From UBA9926 sp023261215 (GTDB taxonomy: Bacteria; Pseudomonadota; Gammaproteobacteria; Pseudomonadales; Azotimanducaceae), in the NCBI GenBank assembly GCA_038136035.1, contig JAYPYV010000014.1, positions 1-64,000 on the forward strand: a stretch of DNA of 64,000 nt, read 5' to 3'. Below, piece by piece: positions 1 through 8,199 of the stretch; position 1 is the first letter of the stretch; every line of letters begins with the position of its first letter. A program made the translations under genes and the position numbers. The notes below the pieces were generated by a model, which searched no databases, had not been told where the DNA came from, and worked only from the letters and a program-made list of their open reading frames with translations.

Positions 1-498
1 GCCAAGTCGGCCTCTCTCATGAGAGTGAATCATTGCGGTGAGGTTTGTGCACAAGCCCTCTATCATGGCCAAGCGTTGACCGCGAGGGACGAAAAAACCC
101 GAGCCCACTTGCTCCGCGCTGCCGAAGAGGAAGCCCAACACCTGGGTTGGTGTCAGAGCCGACTGGATGAACTCAATGACCATGCGAGTCATTTGAACCC
201 TTTATGGTATGCGAGCTCATTCTCGATTGGGGCCGTGACAGGTCTACTCGGCAACCCGATTAACCTCGGATTTGTCGCGGCGACCGAAGAGGAGGTGTGT
301 AAACACATCGACCGGCACCTCCAAGAAGTGCCCGAGCAAGATCTGAGATCGAGAGAAATACTGAGCGCCATGCGTGCCGACGAACTTCGTCACCAATCGG
401 ACGCCTTGGATCAAGGCGGGAGGATCTTCCCGACTTGGGTTAAATCCCTCATGGCATTAAGTTCTAAAGCCATGACCTTATCGACTCGAGTCCTCTGA
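1..498 (+). CDS. coq7: Coq7-type 3-demethoxyubiquinol 5-hydroxylase, 5' truncated by window edge
   Basis: Di-iron monooxygenase of ubiquinone synthesis, hydroxylating the quinol ring at the inner membrane. The reading frame is open from base 1, so the first Met (base 19) is internal. The visible 165 residues begin just before the conserved RVNHCGEVCAQALY helix, and roughly 50 N-terminal residues lie outside the window. Two-fold repeated iron-ligand motifs are visible: the E of GEVCAQ, EEEAQHLGW (ExxH), ATEEEVCKHID, and ADELRHQSDA (ExxH). These are diagnostic for the Coq7 family. The 3' end overlaps the convergent VOC gene by 21 bp. The product name is secure; only the start is missing. Confidence 0.95.
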   Translation, partial: AKSASLMRVNHCGEVCAQALYHGQALTARDEKTRAHLLRAAEEEAQHLGWCQSRLDELNDHASHLNPLWYASSFSIGAVTGLLGNPINLGFVAATEEEVCKHIDRHLQEVPEQDLRSREILSAMRADELRHQSDALDQGGRIFPTWVKSLMALSSKAMTLSTRVL

Positions 499-897
499 CC
501 CTAGTCCATCATTGGTTGCAATGGGCGGGTGATAAATGATCTGTACTTTGATCCCCGAAGGGTCAAGACAATAAAAGCTTCTCGCTCCGTCTCGATGGGT
601 TCTAGGTTGCGTAAGCAATTCAACCTGATGCGCGCTCAGAAAGTCCGACCAAGCATCGACTAATTCCGGGGTTTGAATAAAAAAGCCGATGTGATCAAGT
701 CGATCCACCTGACGTTCAATGGGCGCCCGGTGAAGCGCGAGGTTGTCATTGCCACTCGTTAAATAAACATTGTCTGGATCAGGACGCCATTCGACTTGCA
801 TGCCCATCAAATCCACAAAGAACTGCTCCGACGCCTCAAGATCTTTTACGAAAATCGCAACATGGCGCATGCCGCTGGTTGGGCCAGGTCTCTGCAT
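478..897 (-). CDS. VOC superfamily (glyoxalase/dioxygenase-fold) protein
   Basis: Small metal-binding-fold protein of 139 residues. It has the beta-alpha-beta-beta-beta pattern of the vicinal-oxygen-chelate family: MRHVAIFVKDLEASEQFFVDLMG opens one module (given here only to its first 20 residues in the record sense: MRHVAIFVKD, EQFFVDLMG), and LDHIGFFIQTPELVDAW plus FYCLDPSGIKVQII form the other. Candidate metal ligands are H12, H72 and the E/Q near the end of each module. The start codon overlaps the stop of the upstream OsmC gene (TAATG), so translation is probably coupled. Substrate is unknown; family members include lyases, dioxygenases and resistance proteins. Confidence 0.8.
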   Translation of the reverse strand: MQRPGPTSGMRHVAIFVKDLEASEQFFVDLMGMQVEWRPDPDNVYLTSGNDNLALHRAPIERQVDRLDHIGFFIQTPELVDAWSDFLSAHQVELLTQPRTHRDGARSFYCLDPSGIKVQIIYHPPIATNDGLGSEDSSR

Positions 898-1331
898 TAT
901 TGAATCTCTCTCAGTTCATGGCTGTGGGATACCGCGACCCCACCCGCCTCTAGCATCATAGAAGCTGAACAATATTTTTCTGCTGACAGGGCAATCGCTC
1001 GCTCGACTCGAGCCTCGGACAAGTTTCTTCCCTCGAGCACAAATTTTAGATGGATCCGAGTAAACACCTGAGGGACTTCATCACGGCGCTCGGCCTCGAT
1101 CTCAACCCAGCATGCGTGAATATCCTGCTTCGATTTTTTAAGGATCTGGACAACGTCAAAGCTGGTGCACCCGCCAACGCCCATCAGCAGAAGCTCCATA
1201 GGGCGAAATCCCGCGTCTTTGCCTCCCGCATCCTCCGGGCCATCCATCAAAACCGTGTGGCCTCGCGATGATTCACCCTGGAATCGCACATCCTGTTGCC
1301 AACGGACCACGCCATGCATCACATTACCCAT
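897..1331 (-). CDS. OsmC/YhfA-family protein
   Basis: A 144-residue OsmC-fold protein. The conserved active-site pattern is visible: FRPMELLLMGVGGCTSFDVV carries the first catalytic-type cysteine, and EKYCSASMML carries the second. Paired cysteines in this arrangement reduce organic hydroperoxides in OsmC/Ohr proteins; the YhfA branch has no firmly known substrate. The start is supported by a purine-rich AAGAGGAA about six bases upstream of ATG 1331. It is co-oriented with and overlaps the VOC gene by one base, so the two form a small operon. About 200 bp separates it from trpC; I see no gene there. Confidence 0.88.
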   Translation of the reverse strand: MGNVMHGVVRWQQDVRFQGESSRGHTVLMDGPEDAGGKDAGFRPMELLLMGVGGCTSFDVVQILKKSKQDIHACWVEIEAERRDEVPQVFTRIHLKFVLEGRNLSEARVERAIALSAEKYCSASMMLEAGGVAVSHSHELREIQ

Positions 1332-1538
1332 TCAACATTCCTCTTCCACGCACCCGCTCGTCTATTCATTAGAAGGCGGACGAAGGGCCTGTACCAGATG
1401 TTTTTATTCCAAATCCGCATAGCGCGCCACAGGATCCCATGTTCCTACAGTATCTTCACAATACAGACTATTCTCTCTTCACAACCCGAAAGAATCACTC
1501 GAAGATCCGGTCGAGATCGACAAGATCAGGTGGCCCAC

Positions 1539-2339
1539 TCAACCCTTTAAGCCGTCGTAAAACAGCGCTTCCAACGCGCGCCCGGGCGAGGGTTCTCGCA
1601 TAAAGGCTTCACCGACCAAAAATGCTTTCACCCCTGCTGATTGCATTGTTCGAACATCTTTTGTTGTTTGGATGCCACTCTCCGTTACGAGCAGCGTCCC
1701 AGGGGGAATCGATGGCAGCAAATCCAGCGTGGTCTGAAGCGAAACTGAAAAATCATGTAGATTTCGATTATTGATCCCCAGTAGGGGCGGTGCCAGGGAA
1801 AGTGCTTGCTCGCACTCTTTTTCGTCATGCACTTCAATGAGTACGTCCAGCCCCATCTCCAGGGCCTGAACATACAAATCAGCCAATGCCGATGAATCCA
1901 AAATCGCGGCAATTAAAAGGATGCAGTCCGCTCCCAGTGCGTAGGCTTCTGCGACTTGATAGGCATCGATGACAAAGTCTTTTCGCAAGACGGGCAACTG
2001 GGTCGCTTGTCTCGCGGCTTTTAAATATTCGTCGTGTCCTTGGAAATAGTGTTCATCCGTCAAGCAAGATAAGCACGCGGCGCCACCTCGTTCGTAGGAG
2101 CTTGCAATCGCAACTGGATCAAAGTCCGCCCTAATCACGCCTTTCGATGGCGAGGCCTTCTTAATTTCAGCGATTACCGCCGGGTGGCCCTCCGCTAATT
2201 TGGCTGCTAACGCGGATCGGAAACCTCTGGTCGAATCCTCACGCTCTGGCAACGCCTCCATGGGAACCGCTGCCCGACGCTTCCTGACCTCTTCGTGCTT
2301 GGTTGCAACGATCTTTTCCAAAACACTCGGGATACTCAT
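1539..2339 (-). CDS. trpC: Indole-3-glycerol-phosphate synthase
   Basis: Converts carboxyphenylamino-deoxyribulose phosphate to indole-3-glycerol phosphate in tryptophan synthesis. TIM-barrel protein of about 266 residues. Visible motifs are VIAEIKKASPSKGVIR (substrate phosphate/catalytic Lys), VLRKDFVIDAYQV (catalytic Lys), GINNRNLHDF and VTESGI. The start at 2339 gives MSIPSVLEKI and an ATGA overlap with the trpD stop, which I prefer over an upstream in-frame Met inside trpD. It is the last gene of trpE-G-D-C and is monofunctional, as in pseudomonads, not fused to trpF. Confidence 0.96.
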   Translation of the reverse strand: MSIPSVLEKIVATKHEEVRKRRAAVPMEALPEREDSTRGFRSALAAKLAEGHPAVIAEIKKASPSKGVIRADFDPVAIASSYERGGAACLSCLTDEHYFQGHDEYLKAARQATQLPVLRKDFVIDAYQVAEAYALGADCILLIAAILDSSALADLYVQALEMGLDVLIEVHDEKECEQALSLAPPLLGINNRNLHDFSVSLQTTLDLLPSIPPGTLLVTESGIQTTKDVRTMQSAGVKAFLVGEAFMREPSPGRALEALFYDGLKG

Positions 2340-3364
2340 TGCGTCACCATGCTCTGACAAAACGAGATCAACTCACCCAATTTAGCCGACGCCTGGCCCG
2401 AGCGCATCATGTCGCGAGCAAGCGCCACACCGTCTTCCATCGAGTTCACTCTCTCAGAGACAAAGAGCGCCGCCCCAGCATTAAGCGCGATCATATTCTC
2501 GGCAGCGACATGCTGACCCGAAAATGCCGCTTCAATCATGGCGAGACTTTCCTTAGCGTTATTGACTGCCAGGTCATCAAGTGAGTGGGGGCCACAACCA
2601 AACGCAACGGGATCGATCGAGTAAGCAACACATTCACCCTGTCTCACCTCCACCACATCACTCATGGCGGCGACGCTGAGCTCATCGAGGCCATCCCGGG
2701 CGTGGACCACCAGCGCTCGGTCGACGCCCAGTTTGATGAGCACCTCCGCCATTGGCTGAATCCACTTCCGATCGAATACGCCCAGCACTTGCCGCTTGGC
2801 ACCCGCTGGGTTGGTCAAGGGGCCCAATAAATTGAAGATCGTTCTGAATCTGAGCTCACGCCTCGGACCAATGGCATGCTTCATCGCCCCGTGGTGATTC
2901 ACTGCAAACAAGAACCCAACGCCTACCTGCTCAATGGAGCGGGCGACTTGCTCGGGATTCAGATCTAAAGGCAAGCCCGCCGCCTCTAACACATCTGCAC
3001 TGCCACTCACGCCTGATGCGGCACGGTTGCCGTGCTTGGCAACCTTTGCGCCCGCCGCTGCCAACACCAAGGCGCTTGCCGTAGACACATTGAATTTACT
3101 GATACCGCTGCCACCGGTGCCACAGGTGTCCACCAATTGATCGTTATCCACCATCACCTTCAACGACAGTGAGCGCATCACTTCGGCTGCCGCCGCAATC
3201 TCTTCGACGGTTTCGCCCTTGATTCTGAGCGCGGTTAACGCGCTACCGATTTGCGCATCTGACGCTTGCCCGCTCATGATCGATTGCATCAAAGCAATCA
3301 TCTCGTCATGCGAGAGATCCACACCTGTGACTAATTTGTTCAATAAATCAGTCAAGTCCAACAT
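2336..3364 (-). CDS. trpD: Anthranilate phosphoribosyltransferase
   Basis: Transfers phosphoribose from PRPP to anthranilate. About 342 residues, normal for the family. Key motifs are DTCGTGGSGISKFNVSTA (glycine-rich PRPP loop), KHGNRAASGVSGSADVLEA and FNLLGPLTNPA. The preferred start is ATG 3364, preceded by GAGGGG; an in-frame GTG lies one codon earlier. The 5' end overlaps trpG by about 17 bp and the 3' end overlaps trpC by four, so the operon is translationally linked. Confidence 0.96.
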   Translation of the reverse strand: MLDLTDLLNKLVTGVDLSHDEMIALMQSIMSGQASDAQIGSALTALRIKGETVEEIAAAAEVMRSLSLKVMVDNDQLVDTCGTGGSGISKFNVSTASALVLAAAGAKVAKHGNRAASGVSGSADVLEAAGLPLDLNPEQVARSIEQVGVGFLFAVNHHGAMKHAIGPRRELRFRTIFNLLGPLTNPAGAKRQVLGVFDRKWIQPMAEVLIKLGVDRALVVHARDGLDELSVAAMSDVVEVRQGECVAYSIDPVAFGCGPHSLDDLAVNNAKESLAMIEAAFSGQHVAAENMIALNAGAALFVSERVNSMEDGVALARDMMRSGQASAKLGELISFCQSMVTQ

Positions 3365-3947
3365 CACGTGTCCCCTCTAAAAAATTACGAAGCAACGCGT
3401 GCCCGTGCTCACTCAAAACGGATTCCGGATGAAACTGAACGCCCTCAACAGCCAGGGATTTATGCCGAACTCCCATGATCGCCTCAACTTTCCCGCTCGC
3501 GTCTTCAGTCCATGCGGTGACTTCAAGGCAATCGGGCAACGATGCGGGGTCGATCACGAGCGAGTGATACCGGGTCGCTTGGTAGGGGCTCGGTAGCGCT
3601 TTGAACACGCCTGCGCCACGATGGTGGATCGCCGAAAGCTTGCCATGCATGACCTGCGACGCTCGAACGACCTTACCCCCAAACGCTTGCCCAATACTTT
3701 GATGTCCCAGACAAATACCCAAGATCGGTATCTCCCCGGCAAAATGTTCAATCACCTCAAGTGAAATACCCGCTTCATTAGGGGTGCAGGGACCCGGAGA
3801 AATCACAATGCGTTCCGGTGCGAGCGCGTGGATATCTGCAACGGAAATCGCATCATTACGAAACACTTCGACCTGCTCACCGAGCTCCATCAAATACTGC
3901 ACGACGTTGAAGGTGAACGAATCGTAATTATCTATCATCAACAACAT
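3348..3947 (-). CDS. trpG: Anthranilate synthase component II (glutamine amidotransferase)
   Basis: Class I glutamine amidotransferase that supplies ammonia to TrpE and may also serve PabB. The 199 residues show the triad: ILGICLGHQSIGQAFGG carries the nucleophilic Cys, and GVQFHPESVLSEHG carries His and Glu. The N-terminus MLLMIDNYDSFTFNVVQYL is diagnostic. It lies 12 bp downstream of trpE. No separate pabA is visible, so an amphibolic role is possible but not shown. Confidence 0.96.
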   Translation of the reverse strand: MLLMIDNYDSFTFNVVQYLMELGEQVEVFRNDAISVADIHALAPERIVISPGPCTPNEAGISLEVIEHFAGEIPILGICLGHQSIGQAFGGKVVRASQVMHGKLSAIHHRGAGVFKALPSPYQATRYHSLVIDPASLPDCLEVTAWTEDASGKVEAIMGVRHKSLAVEGVQFHPESVLSEHGHALLRNFLEGTRDVGLD

Positions 3948-3959
3948 AACAAATTGGCT

Positions 3960-5534
3960 CTATACCGAGTTCTTATCCGTAATGGGCCGCACGTCTCGGT
4001 CAGCCGACGGACGGCTGTTCTCGGGCGTTTCATCAAACTGCAGTCCACGTTCGGCAATCATCGCTGCGCGCATAATTGATCGCGCTTTGTTCAAGGTCTC
4101 CATCCACTCAAGCTCCGCGACTGAGTCCGCCACAATCCCTGCTCCAGCTTGCACATTCAGCCAGCCATCTTTAACGATGGCCGTCCTGATGGCGATGGCT
4201 GTATCCATACTGCCCTGCCATGAAAGATAACCCACTGCACCGCCAAAGATGCCGCGTTTTTCTGGCTCGAACTCATCAATGATCTCTAGTGCTCGAACTT
4301 TCGGAGCCCCACTGAGCGTACCCACCGGCAGTGTCGCTTTCAGGACGTCGACCGGTGTCAGTCCAGGCAAAAGATGGCCTGTGACATGGGAGGCGATGTG
4401 CATCACATGGGCATATCGCTCAATGGTCATCATATCGGTCACCCTCACCGAACCCGCTTGCGACACCCTACCTACATCATTGCGGCCCAAGTCAATCAAC
4501 ATCAGATGCTCGGCGATCTCCTTGGGGTCAGATTTAAGCTCGGTCTCCATTGCTTGATCTTCTTCCCGACTTCGGCCTCGACGCCTCGTCCCTGCCAGAG
4601 GGCGGACCGTCACTTCTCCGTCCTCCAGTCGGGCAAGAATCTCCGGCGACGAAGAAACAATAGAGAACTCGTCTAAATCCATGTAGTACATATAAGGCGA
4701 GGGATTAAGTGCCCTGAGGGCTCGGTACAGAGTCAGCGGGTGCGCTTCAATACGACATCGAAGTCGCTGGGATAAGATCACCTGCATGGTATCGCCGGCG
4801 AGAATGTACTCTTTGATCGCAGCGACGTCCTTAAGGAACTGATCTTTACCGTAGGATGATTCAAAATCGCTCTCATAGACGGCGGGTGCCACGTTTGGAT
4901 GCGTGAGATAATCTGGCAACGGGCCCAGCATTGCGCCCTGCATCGCATCCAACCGAAGGTCTGCTTGAATCAATTGATCATCTGAAAGATCGCTGACATG
5001 GGTAACGAGCTGAACTTTACCTTTGACGTTGTCGAAGACAATAACCTCGTCAGACAACATGAGCAGAATGTCCGGCGTGCCCAGAGAATCGGGCGGAGTT
5101 GAGGCCTTGAGCCGTGGCTCAACATAGCGAACAGTGTCGTAGCCAAAGTAACCCACCAATCCCCCGGTAAAGGTGGGCAATCCTTCAATCTCTGGGTAAC
5201 TGTATTCCGCCTGTAGCGCTGCCACATAAGAAAAGGGATCCTCAAGCTCGGTGTCTTGCACCACAGCACCGTCTTCAATCGCGCGCAGCGAATGCCCTCG
5301 AATCTGGTAGACGCGCCTCGCAGGCAGGCCAATCATCGAGTATCTGGCCCATTTCTCGCCACCTTGATTGGCACTCTCTAAAAGATAGCTATAAGGACCG
5401 CTGGCAACTTTTGCGTAGCAACTCAGAGGGGTTTCGAAATCGGCCACCACTTCACGGATGATGGGAAGATGACGAACACCCTCAGCCGCGAGCTTTTCTA
5501 GCCTTTGTTTTTGATCTGCAAGTGCGTGATTCAT
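3960..5534 (-). CDS. trpE: Anthranilate synthase component I
   Basis: Chorismate-binding catalytic subunit, 524 residues. The N-terminal half carries the feedback-inhibitor region (the LLES motif of the tryptophan site is present as SYLLESANQGG). The C-terminal half carries the chorismate-binding signature (SPEILARLEDGEVTVRPLAGTRRRG region, ELKSDPKEIAEHLMLIDLGR, and GAPKVRALEIIDEFEP). It is 17 bp downstream of rpe on the same strand. No phosphoglycolate phosphatase gene (gph), often found between rpe and trpE in related genomes, lies between them. I do not see a trp leader peptide. Confidence 0.96.
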   Translation of the reverse strand: MNHALADQKQRLEKLAAEGVRHLPIIREVVADFETPLSCYAKVASGPYSYLLESANQGGEKWARYSMIGLPARRVYQIRGHSLRAIEDGAVVQDTELEDPFSYVAALQAEYSYPEIEGLPTFTGGLVGYFGYDTVRYVEPRLKASTPPDSLGTPDILLMLSDEVIVFDNVKGKVQLVTHVSDLSDDQLIQADLRLDAMQGAMLGPLPDYLTHPNVAPAVYESDFESSYGKDQFLKDVAAIKEYILAGDTMQVILSQRLRCRIEAHPLTLYRALRALNPSPYMYYMDLDEFSIVSSSPEILARLEDGEVTVRPLAGTRRRGRSREEDQAMETELKSDPKEIAEHLMLIDLGRNDVGRVSQAGSVRVTDMMTIERYAHVMHIASHVTGHLLPGLTPVDVLKATLPVGTLSGAPKVRALEIIDEFEPEKRGIFGGAVGYLSWQGSMDTAIAIRTAIVKDGWLNVQAGAGIVADSVAELEWMETLNKARSIMRAAMIAERGLQFDETPENSRPSADRDVRPITDKNSV

Positions 5535-5551
5535 GACGATGGCGCTTTCGG

Positions 5552-6226
5552 TTAGGGCGCGCTGAGTTCCCGCCGCATCTCATCAATCACCTGCCGGTAA
5601 TCGGTTGTCCCAAAAATCGCAGTCCCTGCAACGAACGTGTCTGCACCCGCGTCTTTGATCCGACGAATGTTGTCCGTCTTGACCCCACCATCAACTTCAA
5701 GTCGAGTACCGGGTTTGACCGCGTCGATCCGACGGCGAATCGCCTCGATCTTCCCGAGGGTGCTTGGGAGAAATTGTTGCCCACCAAATCCTGGATTGAT
5801 CGACATGACCAGGACCATATCAAGGCCTTCAAGCGTGTAATCAAGAACACTGAGCGGCGTGGCTGGGTTGAGCACCAAACCACATTGCAAACCCGCATCC
5901 CGAATGAGTGACAGGGAGCGGTCAACGTGATCAGACGCCTCTGGATGAAACGTGATCATATCGGCACCCGCGTTAATAAAGTCGCCAATGATCCGATCCA
6001 CCGGCTTCACCATCAGATGAACATCCATCTTCGCCGTGACACCGTGGGCTCGAAGCGAGGACAGCACGGCAGGACCAACCGACAAATTCGGCACATAGTG
6101 ATTGTCCATGACATCGAAGTGAATCAGATCCGCGCCCGCATCCAGCACGTCAGTTACTTCCTCACCCAACCTTGCGAAATCAGCAGCAAGAATCGAGGGT
6201 GCAATCCAAAAGTCGTTCATAGACAT
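5552..6226 (-). CDS. rpe: Ribulose-phosphate 3-epimerase
   Basis: Interconverts ribulose-5-phosphate and xylulose-5-phosphate in the pentose phosphate pathway. 224 residues, TIM barrel. Visible are the N-terminal IAPSILAADFARLGEEV, the metal/catalytic HFDVMDNHYVPN, MDVHLMV, VMSINPGFGGQQF and LEVDGGV motifs. It heads the rpe-trpEGDC gene string, with murU 78 bp upstream on the same strand. Confidence 0.96.
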   Translation of the reverse strand: MSMNDFWIAPSILAADFARLGEEVTDVLDAGADLIHFDVMDNHYVPNLSVGPAVLSSLRAHGVTAKMDVHLMVKPVDRIIGDFINAGADMITFHPEASDHVDRSLSLIRDAGLQCGLVLNPATPLSVLDYTLEGLDMVLVMSINPGFGGQQFLPSTLGKIEAIRRRIDAVKPGTRLEVDGGVKTDNIRRIKDAGADTFVAGTAIFGTTDYRQVIDEMRRELSAP

Positions 6227-6304
6227 CTCAAAGGCAGATCCTCACAGAGGACGCGCCACTCAGGTGGGCTCGGTGTGGCGGCCGATTTTAGCGAATCAAG
6301 CGAC

Positions 6305-6979
6305 CTAGGGACACCTTCCCGCTCGAATATCTTCTTCTGCCTGGTGCAATCGCTCGGGCGTCCCCACGTCAGACCAGTAACCAGACCACCGTTCCCCAGA
6401 GGCTTTGCCTGAATCCACCAAAGGGAACAACACGTCACGCAAAGGGAAAATCTCACGATGCGCCGCTTGAAACAGGTGCGGTCTCAAGATGCCAATTCCG
6501 CTGTAAGTCAGTTTTGGCGCGTTCCGGCCCAATTGACCCTGATGCAAAGAAAAGTCCCCATCTGGATGGTGGGGCGGATTATCGATAAGGATAAGGTGCG
6601 CATCAAACGGGCCTAGAGGATCACGCTTAAGACACGAGTAGTCGATATTCGTCAGTACATCACTGCTGATCACTAAAAAGGGCTCATCGCCGAGTAGCGG
6701 CAGCGCGTGTTTTATACCCCCACCCGTCTCCAGTCGCTCTTGTTCCTCTGAATAGTGAATCGTAAGACCATAGCGCTCGCCATCGCCAAGTCGATCTTTG
6801 ATTTGATCGGCCAAGTACCAGAGGTTAATCACCACGTCGCTAAATCCTGCTGAAGCGAGAGCGCTCAAGTGACGCTCAATTAAACTTCGACCGCCCACCT
6901 CAATCAGTGGTTTGGGTCGGTCCGAGGTAAGCCCAACCATACGTTGCCCTAGCCCCGCGGCCAGCAGCATCGCCTTCAT
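6305..6979 (-). CDS. murU: N-acetylmuramate-1-phosphate uridylyltransferase (MurU type)
   Basis: Sugar-phosphate nucleotidyltransferase of 224 residues. The N-terminus MKAMLLAAGLGQRM is the GxGxRM nucleotide loop, followed by DRPKPLIEVGG. Metal-binding Asp is likely in VISSDVLTNIDY, and the C-terminal YWSDVGTPERL is typical of this family. MurU makes UDP-MurNAc from MurNAc-1-P, bypassing de novo synthesis during cell-wall recycling. Assignment to MurU rather than another nucleotidyltransferase rests on its TAATG overlap with amgK and their position opposite lptD, as in Pseudomonas. Confidence 0.9.
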   Translation of the reverse strand: MKAMLLAAGLGQRMVGLTSDRPKPLIEVGGRSLIERHLSALASAGFSDVVINLWYLADQIKDRLGDGERYGLTIHYSEEQERLETGGGIKHALPLLGDEPFLVISSDVLTNIDYSCLKRDPLGPFDAHLILIDNPPHHPDGDFSLHQGQLGRNAPKLTYSGIGILRPHLFQAAHREIFPLRDVLFPLVDSGKASGERWSGYWSDVGTPERLHQAEEDIRAGRCP

Positions 6980-8007
6980 TACGGGGACCGCGGAACCAAT
7001 GGTCTGACATCCGCTTCAAACCATTGCGTAAACGAGGAAAACGGCTCATAGCGACAAGCGACCGCCATTATATGATCAAGCACACGAGGGATATCCTTGA
7101 GGTAACCGAGCTTATGGTCACGAATGGCCAGCCTTGAGAAAATGCCAGCACACTTCAGATGGCGCTGGAATCCCATCCAATCAAGCCATTGCCACCACTC
7201 GGACAACTCGTACCGAGCTTGGGTTTCAGATTGAAATCGATCGACAAACTGGTTGAACCACCGGTCGACGGCCTCATCATCGTAGGTGATGTAACAGTCA
7301 CGGAGCAGCGAAACCGCATCGTAGGTCGCTGGACCAACCACGGCATCCTGAAAATCCAAGACGCCCAGTTCTGCATCATCGAGCACCATTAAGTTCCTGG
7401 AATGAAAGTCACGATGAACAAAGCCCTGAGGTTGTCCAAGCGCAGAATCGATGAGCTGGTCAGTTAAGGGCTGCCAAATCTCCCAAAATTCTGATCCCAA
7501 CGACAGTCCAAGATGTTTCGACAGGAACCAGTCGGGAAAGAGCTGCATTTCATCCCTTAATTTGTCTCTGGTATACCGCGGCAGCCCGTCGGTATCGACC
7601 AAACGGAAACGACCGAGCACGTCCAATGCAAGGTGGAGCGCTCGATCGCGCTCAGCCGTCGTGCCGCGGATGGCGTGCGCAAACTGATGGGCGCCAAGAT
7701 CCTCCATTGCAATGAAACCTTGACGTTGATCAAAATCATAAATGGTTGGAGCGTGAATACCCGCAGCACGGAGTCGTTCGTCCACCATCAAGAATTCAGC
7801 GATGGTTTCTTTATCCGGCGGCGCATCCATCAAAACAACAGGCATCTCACCCAACCAGCTTCTAAAATAACGGCGAAAGCTGGCGTCATCGGAGACTTTT
7901 TCGATCGAGATCTCGTTCGAGACCAAATGCTTGCGAACGGATTCGACCTGAATCCAGTATTTGAGTGCACCAAGACGACTGTCGTTTGCCTGATCGGACC
8001 TATTCAT
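6979..8007 (-). CDS. amgK: N-acetylmuramate/N-acetylglucosamine 1-kinase (AmgK type)
   Basis: Aminoglycoside-phosphotransferase-fold kinase, about 342 residues. Residues near 199-206 (HRDFHSRN) form the catalytic loop and DFQD near 219 is the metal-binding Asp motif. In the recycling pathway AmgK phosphorylates the anomeric position of MurNAc, feeding MurU, whose gene it overlaps by one base. Start ATG 8007 has GAGAG just upstream; a TTG codon immediately precedes it. It is divergent from lptD, and the roughly 190 bp between them should contain both promoters, though I cannot place either securely. Confidence 0.9.
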   Translation of the reverse strand: MNRSDQANDSRLGALKYWIQVESVRKHLVSNEISIEKVSDDASFRRYFRSWLGEMPVVLMDAPPDKETIAEFLMVDERLRAAGIHAPTIYDFDQRQGFIAMEDLGAHQFAHAIRGTTAERDRALHLALDVLGRFRLVDTDGLPRYTRDKLRDEMQLFPDWFLSKHLGLSLGSEFWEIWQPLTDQLIDSALGQPQGFVHRDFHSRNLMVLDDAELGVLDFQDAVVGPATYDAVSLLRDCYITYDDEAVDRWFNQFVDRFQSETQARYELSEWWQWLDWMGFQRHLKCAGIFSRLAIRDHKLGYLKDIPRVLDHIMAVACRYEPFSSFTQWFEADVRPLVPRSP

Positions 8008-8199
8008 CAATCTCTCGTTCGTGAGGGTTGCACAATTCCAGCGCCATCAGATCATAGCTCGATTCTCTGAGCGTGGTTCGCATTCTTGATGTTAAACCCC
8101 GATAATACTGACTGGCCCTATTCCAGCGCCCTGCGCCCCGAACGTCACCTGCGACTTGAACAACCACTTGGCCATTGCTTGGATACAGATCGACCAACG